Assembly: GCA_028282845.1 (NCBI GenBank)
Contig: JANQGY010000008.1
Location: 19,854 to 83,853 of the forward strand
Direction: 5' to 3'
Length of the DNA: 64,000 bases
Source: a bacterium
GTDB lineage: Bacteria > Fidelibacterota > Marinisomatia > Marinisomatales > JAHJCW01
Shown: one piece after another, positions 9,593 to 20,665 of the stretch
How positions within the stretch are numbered: position 1 is the first letter of the stretch
Layout: each line of letters starts with the position of its first letter
Translations under genes and position numbers: made by a program
Notes under the pieces: generated by a model
Told to the model about the DNA's origin: nothing
Databases searched by the model: none
The model's input: only the letters and a program-made list of their open reading frames with translations

Positions 9593-10651
9593 CTATAAAA
9601 GTTTTTCCCTTTTCTGTATTTTAAGCTGCTCAACCAAATCTTTTACATCCTCAACTCGATCTTTCGGTATTACTAACGTTGCATCATCCGTATTTACCAC
9701 AACTATGTTATCTAATCCGACAATTGCGGTCAACTGTTTATCAGATTGTATAAAATTATTTTTCCCGTCATATACTACTCCATCACCTCTGATCGCGTTA
9801 CCGGCATCATTTTTAGGCATGTATTCGTAAACTGTATTCCATGATCCCAAATCACTCCAATCAAACTCGGCTTTAATCAAATATACATCTTCCGATTTTT
9901 CCATGATGCCATAATCAATGGACTCAGGATTGATTGCTTCCCAAATTGATTTGAAATTCTCTTTTTTATCAAGTTTATTATTAATCTTATTTAATTGTAC
10001 GTGCAAATCCGGCATGTGCTTTTCAACTTTATTCAGAAAGGTATCGGCTTTCCAAACGAATATGCCTGAATTCCATAAAAAATCGCCACTGGCGATGAAT
10101 TTCTTGGCAAGCGAAAGATGCGGTTTTTCTGCAAAAACTTTAACGGTATAAGCATCCAAGTGGTCAACATCGCTATCGGCGTCAATTTGAATATAACCAT
10201 AACCCGTTGAAGGAAAAGTAGGCTTTAATCCAATGGTAACTAAGGCATCTTTTTTACGGGCAATATGTTTGGCGGTATTGATTGCCTTTTCAAACTTCTT
10301 ATGCCCGACAATCAGGTGATCAGCGGGGAACACGCCCATAACGGCATCGCTTTGTATTTTTGATATTTGTAGTGCCGATAGCCCGATACAGGGTGCCGTG
10401 TTTTTACCGCTCGGTTCGATAATTATATTTTCAGGATCAACACCAGTGATCTCAGCCTTTATGGTGTCCGCCAAATCGGCGCGGGTTACAATAAAAACAT
10501 CTTGTACGGTATTAATTTTTTTGAGGCGGTCAACTGTCATTTGCAGCATTGACGTATCACCAACAATTTTTAATAGTTGTTTCGGACGGTTATTGCGGCT
10601 GAAAGGCCAAAATCGTGTTCCGCTTCCGCCGGCCATAATTACAGCGATCAT
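9593..10651 (-). CDS. manC: Mannose-1-phosphate guanylyltransferase
   Basis: 352 residues. The N-terminus MIAVIMAGGSGTRFWPFSR...RPKQ is the nucleotidyltransferase signature; FPADHLI, EKP, WNSGIFVW and FDWSDLGSW are typical of GDP-mannose pyrophosphorylases. The length matches the monofunctional enzyme (no C-terminal phosphomannose isomerase domain). It makes GDP-mannose from mannose-1-phosphate and GTP for glycan synthesis. Its start overlaps the stop of the lipoprotein gene upstream by one base (TAATG), which implies translational coupling. It may feed the surface polysaccharide that the carbamoyl- and acyltransferases at the left end modify; that link is inference. Confidence 0.95.
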   Translation of the reverse strand: MIAVIMAGGSGTRFWPFSRNNRPKQLLKIVGDTSMLQMTVDRLKKINTVQDVFIVTRADLADTIKAEITGVDPENIIIEPSGKNTAPCIGLSALQISKIQSDAVMGVFPADHLIVGHKKFEKAINTAKHIARKKDALVTIGLKPTFPSTGYGYIQIDADSDVDHLDAYTVKVFAEKPHLSLAKKFIASGDFLWNSGIFVWKADTFLNKVEKHMPDLHVQLNKINNKLDKKENFKSIWEAINPESIDYGIMEKSEDVYLIKAEFDWSDLGSWNTVYEYMPKNDAGNAIRGDGVVYDGKNNFIQSDKQLTAIVGLDNIVVVNTDDATLVIPKDRVEDVKDLVEQLKIQKREKLL

Positions 10652-12309
10652 TATTTTACCTCCGGTAGTAAAATTGGATTTAATTCAGTATCCCAATTAG
10701 CTCTGACTTCAAAAGTGTCAGGATAGAAATAAAACCACTCACTTGGGTGCAATGGGTAAGCAGTTCCAAAATTATAATTCATATCACCATTTCTATCATT
10801 AAATATGCGGAGTGAATAATCACCTTCCGGTATCATTTTAAACTCAAATTGTAACTTTGAATTTACATCAGCTATGCGTGACAACGATGGGTTTTTCACC
10901 GAAAATAATTCGACTAAAATTCCATCTCTCTTATGTGTCTGCAAATTACCTATTACACCACCGTACCCCATCCTGCTCGTGGTCGAAATATTAATAGTAA
11001 TCAGTGAATCCTGAAGACCTCTACCATACTCAGTTGTTACGCCATCCCGATTGAGTACCAGACGATACTTTGAATTCTCCTGCCAAGCCGAAACGGGACT
11101 AATTGTGCAATACATCGAATCTATGCGGGTAATCAGAATATCCGATTCGATCGAATCGCTGTCAAATAATTTTGGTGCCAATAATTCATTGGCAGATAGC
11201 TTTACCGGTTTTGAGAATAGTAGATCAATTTGATCTCCCTCAATACTATTGGGAGTAATTGACAATCTTGACTGAGGTTTGATTATTTTTAAATAACTGG
11301 TATCTGACACCTGCGGGATTCGAATCTCTATTGCTGCCGAATCAAGTTGTAATTGATTTTCAAACATTATTGAATCAATCATAATTTGGAGTGGTTCTGA
11401 CAGAAGCGAATCTTCCGGAAAAATCATCAAGTTTGTTTTGTCAAACGAATTAATAAAATAATCATAATCTACAATCGCTTTATCTTGCGTTAAGCGCATA
11501 CTCAAGTTAATGCTGTCCGGCAAATCGTTATTAAAATATAAATACCCCCAACTATAATTGGACCACTCCCCGCGCACCAATTTTAATTCCTGCGCCTCCT
11601 TATGCATGCGTATATTGATATTGAATATGGTATCATTTTCACTCAGTGTAATGTTGTCCTGCCAAAACATTCCGTATTCCGATCGCTCAACATTTAGCGG
11701 CAAATCGGCACTGGTTCTATCAACTGCTAAAACTATATAATTGTCTGCTGCCAAATATTCAAAGGAATAAAAACCATTATCATCAACATCGGTAACATAA
11801 TCGGGGATGGTTGCAAAAATTGAATCAAGCGGAAGATCATTGATTTTCCATAGATGTACAACTGCTTCACCGGATCCAAAAACATTACCATTAATCATCC
11901 CCGAACTTATCCGATCACCGGAACTATAGGCTAACTGGATCGGCTTTGCTAACGACACCCCATGTTCATCTTTAATATTCCTATTTAGTTGGATTATGTA
12001 AGTTTTGGCACTGTCCAATTCATCCGGCAGAATTAGATGAATTTCATCGCCTTTAAACTTGTATTTAATAAGTTCTTCTAAGCGGGGAAACACAACGATA
12101 TTATTTTTAAAACTGTTCTCATCCATATATTCCGAGAACTCAATTATTATTCTCCGATCGGTAAGATTGACAGTCCTGTTTGGAGGATTGATATTCACAA
12201 TTTCAGGCGGTGTTTCATCAACCGGACCTCCGGGCGGTGCTTTAATTGATGCACATTCCCAAATCAGCAGCCCGCTAAATAATAAATAAAATATGGTCTT
12301 TAATTTCAA
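10651..12309 (-). CDS. Ig-like (Big_5) domain lipoprotein
   Basis: 552 residues. A lipoprotein signal precedes Cys19 (LLIWECAS), followed at once by APPGGPVDETPPEIV and a SbsA/Big_5-type Ig domain (about 30-130: NPPNRTVNLTDRRIIIEFSEYMD). The APPGG-P-D-PP start is highly characteristic of a family common in Bacteroidota, Ignavibacteria and Marinimicrobia. The rest is beta-rich, with repeated sandwich-like segments and a C-terminal RIFNDRNGDMNYNFG stretch resembling EF-hand-like or carboxypeptidase-regulatory turns. It is probably anchored in the outer membrane or facing the periplasm. Its function is unknown; coupling to manC hints at the cell envelope. Confidence 0.85.
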   Translation of the reverse strand: MKLKTIFYLLFSGLLIWECASIKAPPGGPVDETPPEIVNINPPNRTVNLTDRRIIIEFSEYMDENSFKNNIVVFPRLEELIKYKFKGDEIHLILPDELDSAKTYIIQLNRNIKDEHGVSLAKPIQLAYSSGDRISSGMINGNVFGSGEAVVHLWKINDLPLDSIFATIPDYVTDVDDNGFYSFEYLAADNYIVLAVDRTSADLPLNVERSEYGMFWQDNITLSENDTIFNINIRMHKEAQELKLVRGEWSNYSWGYLYFNNDLPDSINLSMRLTQDKAIVDYDYFINSFDKTNLMIFPEDSLLSEPLQIMIDSIMFENQLQLDSAAIEIRIPQVSDTSYLKIIKPQSRLSITPNSIEGDQIDLLFSKPVKLSANELLAPKLFDSDSIESDILITRIDSMYCTISPVSAWQENSKYRLVLNRDGVTTEYGRGLQDSLITINISTTSRMGYGGVIGNLQTHKRDGILVELFSVKNPSLSRIADVNSKLQFEFKMIPEGDYSLRIFNDRNGDMNYNFGTAYPLHPSEWFYFYPDTFEVRANWDTELNPILLPEVK

Positions 12310-12322
12310 AAAATATTATTCC

Positions 12323-12526
12323 TCAGACACTTTTAACATTGACCGCTTTATCGCCCCTGACTCCGAACTCAGTGTCAAATAATACCCTTTGACCTTCCCT
12401 TAAACCGCGCTGTTGCAGTTGCGGTCGAAGTCCGCTGACATGCACAAAATAATCCCGATCATCATCACCCAATATAAATCCAAATCCCTTTGACCGATCA
12501 TATTCTCTGACAGTTCCTTTTAGCAT
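12323..12526 (-). CDS. Cold-shock domain protein
   Basis: 67 residues, the size of a single CSD protein. The RNP1 motif is KGFGFI and RNP2 is DYFVHVS, both adapted for single-stranded nucleic acid. The centre (LRPQLQQRGLREGQRVLF) differs from classic CspA, which usually has a shorter glutamine/glutamate loop, so this is a divergent member. It acts as an RNA chaperone. It lies between the lipoprotein and the oxidoreductase genes on the same strand, with 8 bases to the gene upstream. Confidence 0.93.
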   Translation of the reverse strand: MLKGTVREYDRSKGFGFILGDDDRDYFVHVSGLRPQLQQRGLREGQRVLFDTEFGVRGDKAVNVKSV

Positions 12527-12534
12527 AGCATTTC

Positions 12535-13479
12535 CTAATCAATTCTCACTGCTAATTTACCAACAACTCGCCCTGTTTCGCTATGGCGATGCGCATCTTG
12601 AATGTCTTCCATATCATATACTTTATCAATATTGACTTTTAATTTATTTGATTTAATCAGTTCACTTAAGAAACGCAAATCTTCTGAATTGATCCTAATA
12701 GCAATTATCTTACCACGCTTTGAACTGAAAATTTTAAAGAATGTGCTTAGTATTACGGAGATAGACGGCAGAGTGGTGATGTATCGTCCACCCCTGTTCA
12801 GCGCCTTCAATACATTAAAATAGGATTGATTAGCAACCGCATCTAAAAATATGTCATACTTTTTTGATGTCTCAAGAATATTGTCAACAGCTTTATAGTC
12901 AAGGACTGTGTCGGCGCCCAATTCTTTAGCGAAGTCAATATTTTTAGTGCTGCATATTCCGGTAACGTTTGCTCCAAGCGCTTTAGCAATTTGTACTGCA
13001 AAATGACCTACGCCGCCCGAACAACCGTTCACGCACACTGTTTCACCTGCTTCTAATTTTCCTAACCGCACCAATGATTGGTAAGCAGTCAAAGCAGCTA
13101 ACGAAATCGCTGCTGCTTCTGTAAAACTAATAGTAGTCGGTTTATGTACGATCTGGTTGTTTGTAACAATAGCATACTCGGCATAGGCGCCACCCTTTAC
13201 GGCACTGATCATACCGTAAACTTCATCACCCGCTCTGAATCCGGATACATCCTGACCAACTTCTACAACTTCACCGGACAGGTCGCCGCCAAGCATTTTG
13301 GGGAACTTTTGTCCAGGTAAAAAACGCAACATGCCTTTTCTTACCTTCCAATCAACCGGATTAACCGAAGATGCTTTGACGTTAACAAGAATATCACCTG
13401 TGCCAACTGAGGGTATTTCTGTATCAATAATCTTTAGCACCTCCGCGCCACCATACTGTTTTATTACAACAACTTTCAT
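12535..13479 (-). CDS. Zinc-independent MDR-family NAD(P)H:quinone oxidoreductase-like enzyme
   Basis: 314 residues. The GroES-like half has SSVNPVDWKVRKG and LGGDLSGEVVEVG; the Rossmann half has the nucleotide motif VNGCSGGVGHFAVQIAKALGA. The catalytic zinc ligands of alcohol dehydrogenases are absent, which places it with quinone oxidoreductase/enoyl reductase types. It likely reduces quinones or reactive enones with NADPH. The gene starts 165 bases from the divergent lrp-type regulator, so it is the first gene of this minus-strand group. Confidence 0.88.
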   Translation of the reverse strand: MKVVVIKQYGGAEVLKIIDTEIPSVGTGDILVNVKASSVNPVDWKVRKGMLRFLPGQKFPKMLGGDLSGEVVEVGQDVSGFRAGDEVYGMISAVKGGAYAEYAIVTNNQIVHKPTTISFTEAAAISLAALTAYQSLVRLGKLEAGETVCVNGCSGGVGHFAVQIAKALGANVTGICSTKNIDFAKELGADTVLDYKAVDNILETSKKYDIFLDAVANQSYFNVLKALNRGGRYITTLPSISVILSTFFKIFSSKRGKIIAIRINSEDLRFLSELIKSNKLKVNIDKVYDMEDIQDAHRHSETGRVVGKLAVRID

Positions 13480-13644
13480 CTAAATGTCCTAATATTTTCG
13501 TGGTGCAAAACTAATCAAAACCACAAATCCTTCAAACTATAATTAGATACATCTAAAAATAGTCAATATACATCATATTATTATGTTATTTCTGATTATA
13601 TTAGTATTTTATTATGTTAAATACTTAAATATCATTATAATAAT

Positions 13645-14121
13645 ATGAAATTAGATAAAATTGATCAAAACATTTTAAATATCCTCCAAACTGATGGCAG
13701 AATAAAGAATTCCGAGCTTGCCAAACAAATCAACATTTCGCCGCCACCCACGGCTGAACGCGTAAAAAAATTAGAGAAAAACGGCTATATTAAAAAATAT
13801 GCCGCATTAATTGATCCGGTGAAAGTTGGTGTTACCTGTCTCACCTATGTTGAAGTTACATTAGTAAGACATGGAAAAGATGCCGTTGAGCGATTCATGG
13901 ATTCGATCGTCAAATTAGAGGAAGTGCTGGAGTGCCATCACATTACTGGCGGCGCCGATTTTTTGTTAAAGGTTGCCACAAAAGATATTCCGACCTATGA
14001 ACAGTTTATTATTCAAACGCTCACTGCGCTTCCCGACGTTCAAAATTTAAAAACCTTAGTGGTTTTATCTACGCTCAAGCAGGAAACAAAAATTCCATTA
14101 GGAGGATTATCAGATGACTGA
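13645..14121 (+). CDS. Lrp/AsnC family transcriptional regulator
   Basis: 158 residues. An N-terminal winged helix-turn-helix (MKLDKIDQNILNILQTDGR...NSELAKQI, about 1-60) is followed by the RAM ligand-binding domain (about 65-150; ECHHITGGADFLLKV). It lies at the head of an amino-acid-metabolism operon and overlaps the next gene by 8 bases, so it most likely controls that operon in response to one of its substrates, such as methionine or tyrosine. The AT-rich 165-base gap to the divergent oxidoreductase gene is the obvious place for its operator, but I could not read a convincing binding site in it. Confidence 0.94.
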   Translation: MKLDKIDQNILNILQTDGRIKNSELAKQINISPPPTAERVKKLEKNGYIKKYAALIDPVKVGVTCLTYVEVTLVRHGKDAVERFMDSIVKLEEVLECHHITGGADFLLKVATKDIPTYEQFIIQTLTALPDVQNLKTLVVLSTLKQETKIPLGGLSDD

Positions 14122-15499
14122 TTTTGTTCCCAAAGATCTGAATTATTGGATTACTGAAGGTCAAAAAATGGTCCGTGAGCAACAAAACAGGATCAAGCGT
14201 GCCAAGAATTGGAAATTTGATACGATCGCAACGCATGGTGTTTATGATCTGACTGAAGCATTGAACAGTAACAGCGGTTCCATCATGGAACCGATCTATA
14301 TGAGTCCGGCACAGGCTTACCATGACAGCGGTGAAATGGAGGCAGCTTTATCATACCAAATGCCGACTTGGTGCTACACACGAATCGCCAATCCTTCTAA
14401 TTATTATCTTGAAGCAACAACCGCACTTTTGGAAAGTTACGGAACAGGACTCGAAGCATCATCACTTGCAACGGCAAGCGGAATGAGTGCAATTCGGACA
14501 GCAACCGATCCATTCCTCGTTAAAGACGATAATTATCCGCCACCCAATTTTGTGGCGTCGGCTAAAGTTTACGGCGGTTCATTTCAGCAATTTTGGGTGC
14601 GGCGTTGGCAGGAACAAGGGGTTGAAGTTCGGTGGGTAAAGAATCCTACAAAATTTGAAGAATGGGAAAAGGAAATTGACGAAGGAACACGTTTTGTTTA
14701 TGGCGAATTCCCATCGAATCCTTCAGTAGATATTTTTGACATTCAAGCTATTGCTGATCTGGCACATAAGCATAACATACCACTTATCGTTGACGCCACT
14801 TGTGCCTCGCCGGCGTTGACACGACCTTTGCAATTCGGGGCTGATATTGTGGTGCAATCCGCTTCAAAAGTAATGGCAGCTAGCGGTTTGACAATTCTGG
14901 GATTATTAACATCGAGGAAAAATATTGTTAGTAAAATTGGCTCCGATGAAATGAAAGCCGATTTTGCTACTTGGGCAAAACTATGGCCCTATCGAGATAA
15001 CGGCCCTGCCATCAATCCGATGGCTTGTATAATGGCTCTGAATGATATTCGCAGTCTAAAAATGAAAATTGCTCAAATGAGCCGCAGCGCTCAATTGATT
15101 GCGGAATATCTTGAAAACAATCCTAAAGTTGAGACCGTTTATTATCCCGGCCTCAAGAGTTATACCGCTCATGACATGGCAACCAAATATATGCAGTTAG
15201 TTGACAGCGACGAAAATCTCTACGGTTATATGCTTTCCGTCGAGATCAAAGAAAATCAAGCGGATTCAACTGTGAATACGCGAAAATTCTATGACGGTCT
15301 TGATATGATCTGGCGCGCAACAGATCTTGGAAGAGTTAAAACCGTGGCTACGTTAAATGCCATTTCCACTCATCAACAGCAAGGTGCAGAGGGTCGTGCT
15401 TTAGCAAGTATTAAACCGAATGCAGTCAGAATTTCTCTAGGTATTGAAGATCCGCAGGATATAATCGCCGACCTTGAGAAGGGTTTTAATAATATTTAA
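14114..15499 (+). CDS. Atypical Cys/Met-metabolism PLP-dependent enzyme
   Basis: 461 residues, longer than the usual 380-430 of this family. Family features are YTRIANPSNYYLE (88-100), ATASGMSAIRT, and GEFPSNPSVDIFDI. The predicted PLP lysine is K252 in SASKVMAASG; in canonical members this segment reads S-x-TKY-x-x-GH, so the neighbouring Gly-His pair is missing. A 60-residue N-terminal leader and the PPPNF insert also set it apart. It overlaps the regulator upstream by 8 bases and is followed 17 bases later by homoserine dehydrogenase. Elimination or replacement at the beta/gamma carbon of a sulfur amino acid or homoserine ester is likely; the exact substrate is unknown. Confidence 0.85.
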   Translation: MTDFVPKDLNYWITEGQKMVREQQNRIKRAKNWKFDTIATHGVYDLTEALNSNSGSIMEPIYMSPAQAYHDSGEMEAALSYQMPTWCYTRIANPSNYYLEATTALLESYGTGLEASSLATASGMSAIRTATDPFLVKDDNYPPPNFVASAKVYGGSFQQFWVRRWQEQGVEVRWVKNPTKFEEWEKEIDEGTRFVYGEFPSNPSVDIFDIQAIADLAHKHNIPLIVDATCASPALTRPLQFGADIVVQSASKVMAASGLTILGLLTSRKNIVSKIGSDEMKADFATWAKLWPYRDNGPAINPMACIMALNDIRSLKMKIAQMSRSAQLIAEYLENNPKVETVYYPGLKSYTAHDMATKYMQLVDSDENLYGYMLSVEIKENQADSTVNTRKFYDGLDMIWRATDLGRVKTVATLNAISTHQQQGAEGRALASIKPNAVRISLGIEDPQDIIADLEKGFNNI

Positions 15500-15516
15500 T
15501 AATTAATAGGAATACT

Positions 15517-16569
15517 ATGAAAAGAAGAATCGCTTTAATCGGATTTGGAACTGTTGGTCAGGGATTCTGTGAAATACTGCTTCAAAAAGAACAATTATTA
15601 AATGAAAAATATGGATTTGAAGCTGAAATCGTTGCCATCAGCGATACTCTAAAAGGATCAATCTCGTGTAAAAAGGGCCTTGATATTCAACAATGTATAG
15701 ACTTAGTTAATAATGGTCAAAAACTTGACGAATACAAATGCGAACACGGTAACTGTGAGTGTGGCAGGGATTGGGATTCTTTGGCAACTATCCAAAACTC
15801 CAATGCTGATATTATCTGTGAGCTTGCCTATACCGATGTAAAAACCGGGCAACCGGCAATAACACATTGCAAAACGGCTTTTAAAAACGGCAAACATATT
15901 GTTACAAGCAATAAAGGTCCGGCGGCGCTTCAGTATTCTGAGCTAAAAAAATTAGCTGAGAAAAACAAGGTGAAATTTATGATCGAGGGGACGGTGATGT
16001 CCGGATCACCGGTAATTAATTTAGCCGAGGGACCGCTTGCCGGTTGCACGATATCGGCGATCAAGGGAATATTGAATGGCACAACCAATTATATGCTTAC
16101 GGAAATGGAAAAAGGTATGGGCTACGCCGAAGTACTCAAAAAAGCACAGGAATTAGGCTATGCCGAAGCCGACCCGACCGGTGATGTGGAAGGATTTGAT
16201 GCCATGGCAAAAGTCATAATTTTAGCTAATGTTTTAATGGATGTTCCGCTTGGCGCAGGCGCTGTACACCGTGAAGGTATTACCAAGATTACGTCGGAAA
16301 TGATCGAATCCGCTAAGAATGAAAACACAAGATGGAAATTGATCAGTACTATAGAAAAAACTGAGAATGGAATAGCAGCATCGGTAAAACCGGAGAAACT
16401 GGCATTGACCGATCCGTTGGCTAACATAATGGGGGCAACCAATGCCCTGACTTTTTCAACCGATTTATTGGGTGATGTTACGATAGTTGGAGCGGGGGCA
16501 GGTAAATTAGAGACCGGTTTCTCAATATTAACTGACATCCTTGCAATTCACCGACAAATCAAAAATTGA
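15517..16569 (+). CDS. hom: Homoserine dehydrogenase
   Basis: 350 residues. The N-terminal Rossmann motif is IALIGFGTVGQGF; the catalytic domain has the classic KGILNGTTNYMLTEME and ELGYAEADPTGDVEG segments. The length shows that it lacks the C-terminal ACT domain of feedback-regulated enzymes, as well as an aspartokinase fusion. It interconverts aspartate semialdehyde and homoserine with NAD(P)H. A cysteine cluster CEHGNCECG (75-83) in the nucleotide-binding half is unusual. Placed among PLP lyases rather than threonine biosynthesis genes, it may serve homoserine/methionine turnover instead of threonine synthesis, which is inference. Confidence 0.93.
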   Translation: MKRRIALIGFGTVGQGFCEILLQKEQLLNEKYGFEAEIVAISDTLKGSISCKKGLDIQQCIDLVNNGQKLDEYKCEHGNCECGRDWDSLATIQNSNADIICELAYTDVKTGQPAITHCKTAFKNGKHIVTSNKGPAALQYSELKKLAEKNKVKFMIEGTVMSGSPVINLAEGPLAGCTISAIKGILNGTTNYMLTEMEKGMGYAEVLKKAQELGYAEADPTGDVEGFDAMAKVIILANVLMDVPLGAGAVHREGITKITSEMIESAKNENTRWKLISTIEKTENGIAASVKPEKLALTDPLANIMGATNALTFSTDLLGDVTIVGAGAGKLETGFSILTDILAIHRQIKN

Positions 16570-16576
16570 GTCATTT

Positions 16577-17764
16577 ATGAAAAATATTAAATCAAAAAGG
16601 AAAGACACTCAGGTTATTCATGCCGGAACTAATCCTGACAAAACTTACGGATCTGTTGCACCGCCAATTTATCAGACCTCAACATTTAAATTTGATTCAG
16701 CCGAGCAGGGAGCAAAAAGGTTTCTCGGCGAAGAACCGGGTTACATTTATACACGTCTCGGCAATCCTACCACAAGTACTTTGCAGGAAGCTATTGCAAC
16801 ATTGGAAAACGGTACGAGTGCCCTGGCAACCGCATCCGGAATGGCAGCCGTTTCTACTATATATATGACATTTCTTGAAGCCGGCGCGCACATAATCGGT
16901 TCCGAAGCAATTTATGGTCCGTCGCGGGTCGTGATCGAGAACGAGTTCTCACGCTTCGGCGTGGAATATGATTTTATAGATACATCAGATATTGAACAAG
17001 TTAAAAAAGCAGTCAAACCAAATACCAAATTGATTTTCATTGAGACACCGGCTAATCCGACCATTAAATTGACCGATATAAAAGCCTGTGCCGAGATTGC
17101 CCATAATAATGGTGCAGTGTTGGCAATTGATAACACTTTTATGAGTCCAATTCTGCAGAATCCTTTCGATTATGACGCTGATATTATAATGCACAGTATG
17201 ACCAAATACATTAACGGTCATACCGATGTTGTCGGCGGAATACTTGTATTTAATAATGATGAGTTGATGCAGCGTACTCGAAAAGTATTACATAATCATG
17301 GAGGAACAATTGACCCGAGTCAGGCTTGGTTAGTTTTGCGGGGCTTAAGAACTTTATCTTTAAGAGTGAATAAGGCTCAGGAAAATGCGCAGGTTATCGC
17401 TAATTATCTTGAACAACATCCAAAAGTTAAATGGGTTCGCTACCCCGGTCTAAAATCACATCCTCATCATGAACTTGCCAAGCAACAAATGAAGGGCTTT
17501 GGCTCGATGATCAGTTTTGAAGTTGAGGGTGGAATTGAAGGCGGAAAAACCGTGATGAACAACGTTGAACTGGCAACTTTGGCGGTTTCGCTTGGTGGCT
17601 TTGAAACCCTGATTCAACATCCGGCTTCAATGACGCATTCATCAATGAACAAACAAGACCGCTCAAATGCCGGTATAACTGATGGTCTGATCCGCATCTC
17701 AATCGGCTGTGAAGATGCACAAGACCTTCAGGATGACCTGGAACAATGCCTCAATAAGATTTAG
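16577..17764 (+). CDS. Methionine gamma-lyase / cystathionine gamma-lyase-type PLP enzyme
   Basis: 395 residues from the ATG at 16577, seven bases after the homoserine dehydrogenase stop; an earlier in-frame start at 16541 would overlap that gene and adds residues not found in the family. Motifs: TQVIHAG, YTRLGNPTTSTLQ (59-70), ATASGMAA, and the PLP lysine K210 in HSMTKYINGHTDVVGG. Sequence style is closest to methionine gamma-lyases, but the active-site Cys of those enzymes (YGCT) is replaced by YGPS. Methionine or cystathionine gamma-cleavage giving 2-oxobutyrate and ammonia is likely; O-acylhomoserine sulfhydrylase activity is an alternative. Confidence 0.9.
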   Translation: MKNIKSKRKDTQVIHAGTNPDKTYGSVAPPIYQTSTFKFDSAEQGAKRFLGEEPGYIYTRLGNPTTSTLQEAIATLENGTSALATASGMAAVSTIYMTFLEAGAHIIGSEAIYGPSRVVIENEFSRFGVEYDFIDTSDIEQVKKAVKPNTKLIFIETPANPTIKLTDIKACAEIAHNNGAVLAIDNTFMSPILQNPFDYDADIIMHSMTKYINGHTDVVGGILVFNNDELMQRTRKVLHNHGGTIDPSQAWLVLRGLRTLSLRVNKAQENAQVIANYLEQHPKVKWVRYPGLKSHPHHELAKQQMKGFGSMISFEVEGGIEGGKTVMNNVELATLAVSLGGFETLIQHPASMTHSSMNKQDRSNAGITDGLIRISIGCEDAQDLQDDLEQCLNKI

Positions 17765-17775
17765 GGAATAAAATT

Positions 17776-19188
17776 ATGAAAATGTTAATCGGTGGTAAAG
17801 GGGTTAGTAAATCAAAAACAATAGATGTATTAAATCCGTTTGATAATTCTGTAATTGATACAGTTCCTTACGGAACTGCCAAAGATATTGACAAGGCAAT
17901 CGCAAGCGCTCAAAAGGGTTACGAGATAAATCGGGAAATGCCGAGCCACAAACGTATTGCAATTCTTAGGAAAACCGCTGAAATAATGCAATCCAAATAT
18001 GAAGAGTTGGCGGTGACCATTGCTTCGGAAGGTTCTAAAACAATTAAGGAAGCCCGCAAAGAAGTCGGTCGGGCAATTAACACAATTACCATTTCAGCGG
18101 AGGAAGCACGGCGCATCAATGGGGAAACAATTCCATTTGACAGCGCTGAAGGCTCGGAAAATCGAGTCGGCTATTATTACCGTTTCCCGATTGGTATCAT
18201 TGCCGCCATCACACCTTTTAATGATCCGTTGAATTTAGTGGCTCATAAATTAGGTCCTGCGATTGCCGGTGGAAATGCAGTGGTACTGAAGCCCGCTACA
18301 GTGACGCCATTATCTGCACTAAAGCTTGCCGAATGCCTGTTAGAAGCCGGATTACCCGGAGAAATACTATCGGTTATCACCGGCCACGGACATGAGATCG
18401 GGGATGTTTTGGTCACAGACGAAAGAGTACGCATGGTTTCATTTACCGGAGGTGTTGAGGCGGGAAAAACTGTTGCCAAACGAGCCGGATTGAAAAAAAT
18501 AGGAATGGAGCTCGGATCCAATTCACCGGTAATTGTCCTTGAGGATTGTGACATCAAGCCGGCGGTTGAATCCTGCGTTTCCGGTGCCTTTTGGGCGGTC
18601 GGACAGAACTGCATCGGTGTACAGCGTATTTATATTGAAGAATCAATATATGATCAATTCCGTGATGAATTTGTCAAGCTTACCGAAACGTACAAGGTCG
18701 GATATCAGTTGGACGAAGACACAGATATGGGTCCCATGATCACCGAAAAAGAAGCCGTTAGAGTAATTGAATGGGTGGATGATGCGGTTAATAACGGAGC
18801 CAACCTACTGACCGGCGGAAAAAGAAAGGGCAGTTTAGTTAAACCAACAGTATTTGAAAATATGCCATCAACCGCAATTTTAGACTGCCAGGAAGTATTT
18901 GGACCGGTAGTTACATTGTATAAAGTCAAGAATTTGGATGAGGCAATCCAAAAATGCAACGCAGTCAATTACGGATTGCACGGCGCAATATTTACCAACA
19001 ATGTAAATAATGCTTTCAAAGCGATCAAGCAAATGGATGTCGGCGGGATAATTATCAATGATTCAACCGATTACCGAGTGGATTTGATGCCGTTTGGCGG
19101 CGTAAAAAACAGTGGTCTCGGCCGGGAAGGGATCAAATTTGCCTTGCAGGAAATGACAGAACCCAAAGTAGTCTGTTTTAATCTCTAA
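17776..19188 (+). CDS. NAD(P)-dependent aldehyde dehydrogenase
   Basis: 470 residues, the standard ALDH length. Features: ITPFNDPLNLVAHKLGPAIA, the glycine loop FTGGVEAGK (223-231), the general base E245 in MELGSNSP, the catalytic C279 in GQNCIGVQR, and GGVKNSGLGREG near the end. By style it resembles the lactaldehyde, phosphonoacetaldehyde and non-phosphorylating glyceraldehyde-3-phosphate dehydrogenase group. It follows the PLP lyase gene after 11 bases, so it is in the same operon, and may oxidise an aldehyde produced in the same amino-acid pathway (aspartate semialdehyde would fit homoserine dehydrogenase). The substrate is not proved. Confidence 0.9.
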   Translation: MKMLIGGKGVSKSKTIDVLNPFDNSVIDTVPYGTAKDIDKAIASAQKGYEINREMPSHKRIAILRKTAEIMQSKYEELAVTIASEGSKTIKEARKEVGRAINTITISAEEARRINGETIPFDSAEGSENRVGYYYRFPIGIIAAITPFNDPLNLVAHKLGPAIAGGNAVVLKPATVTPLSALKLAECLLEAGLPGEILSVITGHGHEIGDVLVTDERVRMVSFTGGVEAGKTVAKRAGLKKIGMELGSNSPVIVLEDCDIKPAVESCVSGAFWAVGQNCIGVQRIYIEESIYDQFRDEFVKLTETYKVGYQLDEDTDMGPMITEKEAVRVIEWVDDAVNNGANLLTGGKRKGSLVKPTVFENMPSTAILDCQEVFGPVVTLYKVKNLDEAIQKCNAVNYGLHGAIFTNNVNNAFKAIKQMDVGGIIINDSTDYRVDLMPFGGVKNSGLGREGIKFALQEMTEPKVVCFNL

Positions 19189-19270
19189 ATATCTGCATTA
19201 CCGCTATCGCTTTAGAATACTTTTGGGCTTTAATTTTCAACTCTTTTTAACACTTAAAATTAAGGATTAA

Positions 19271-20656
<1,386 letters not shown>

Positions 20657-20665
20657 TTGTAATAT

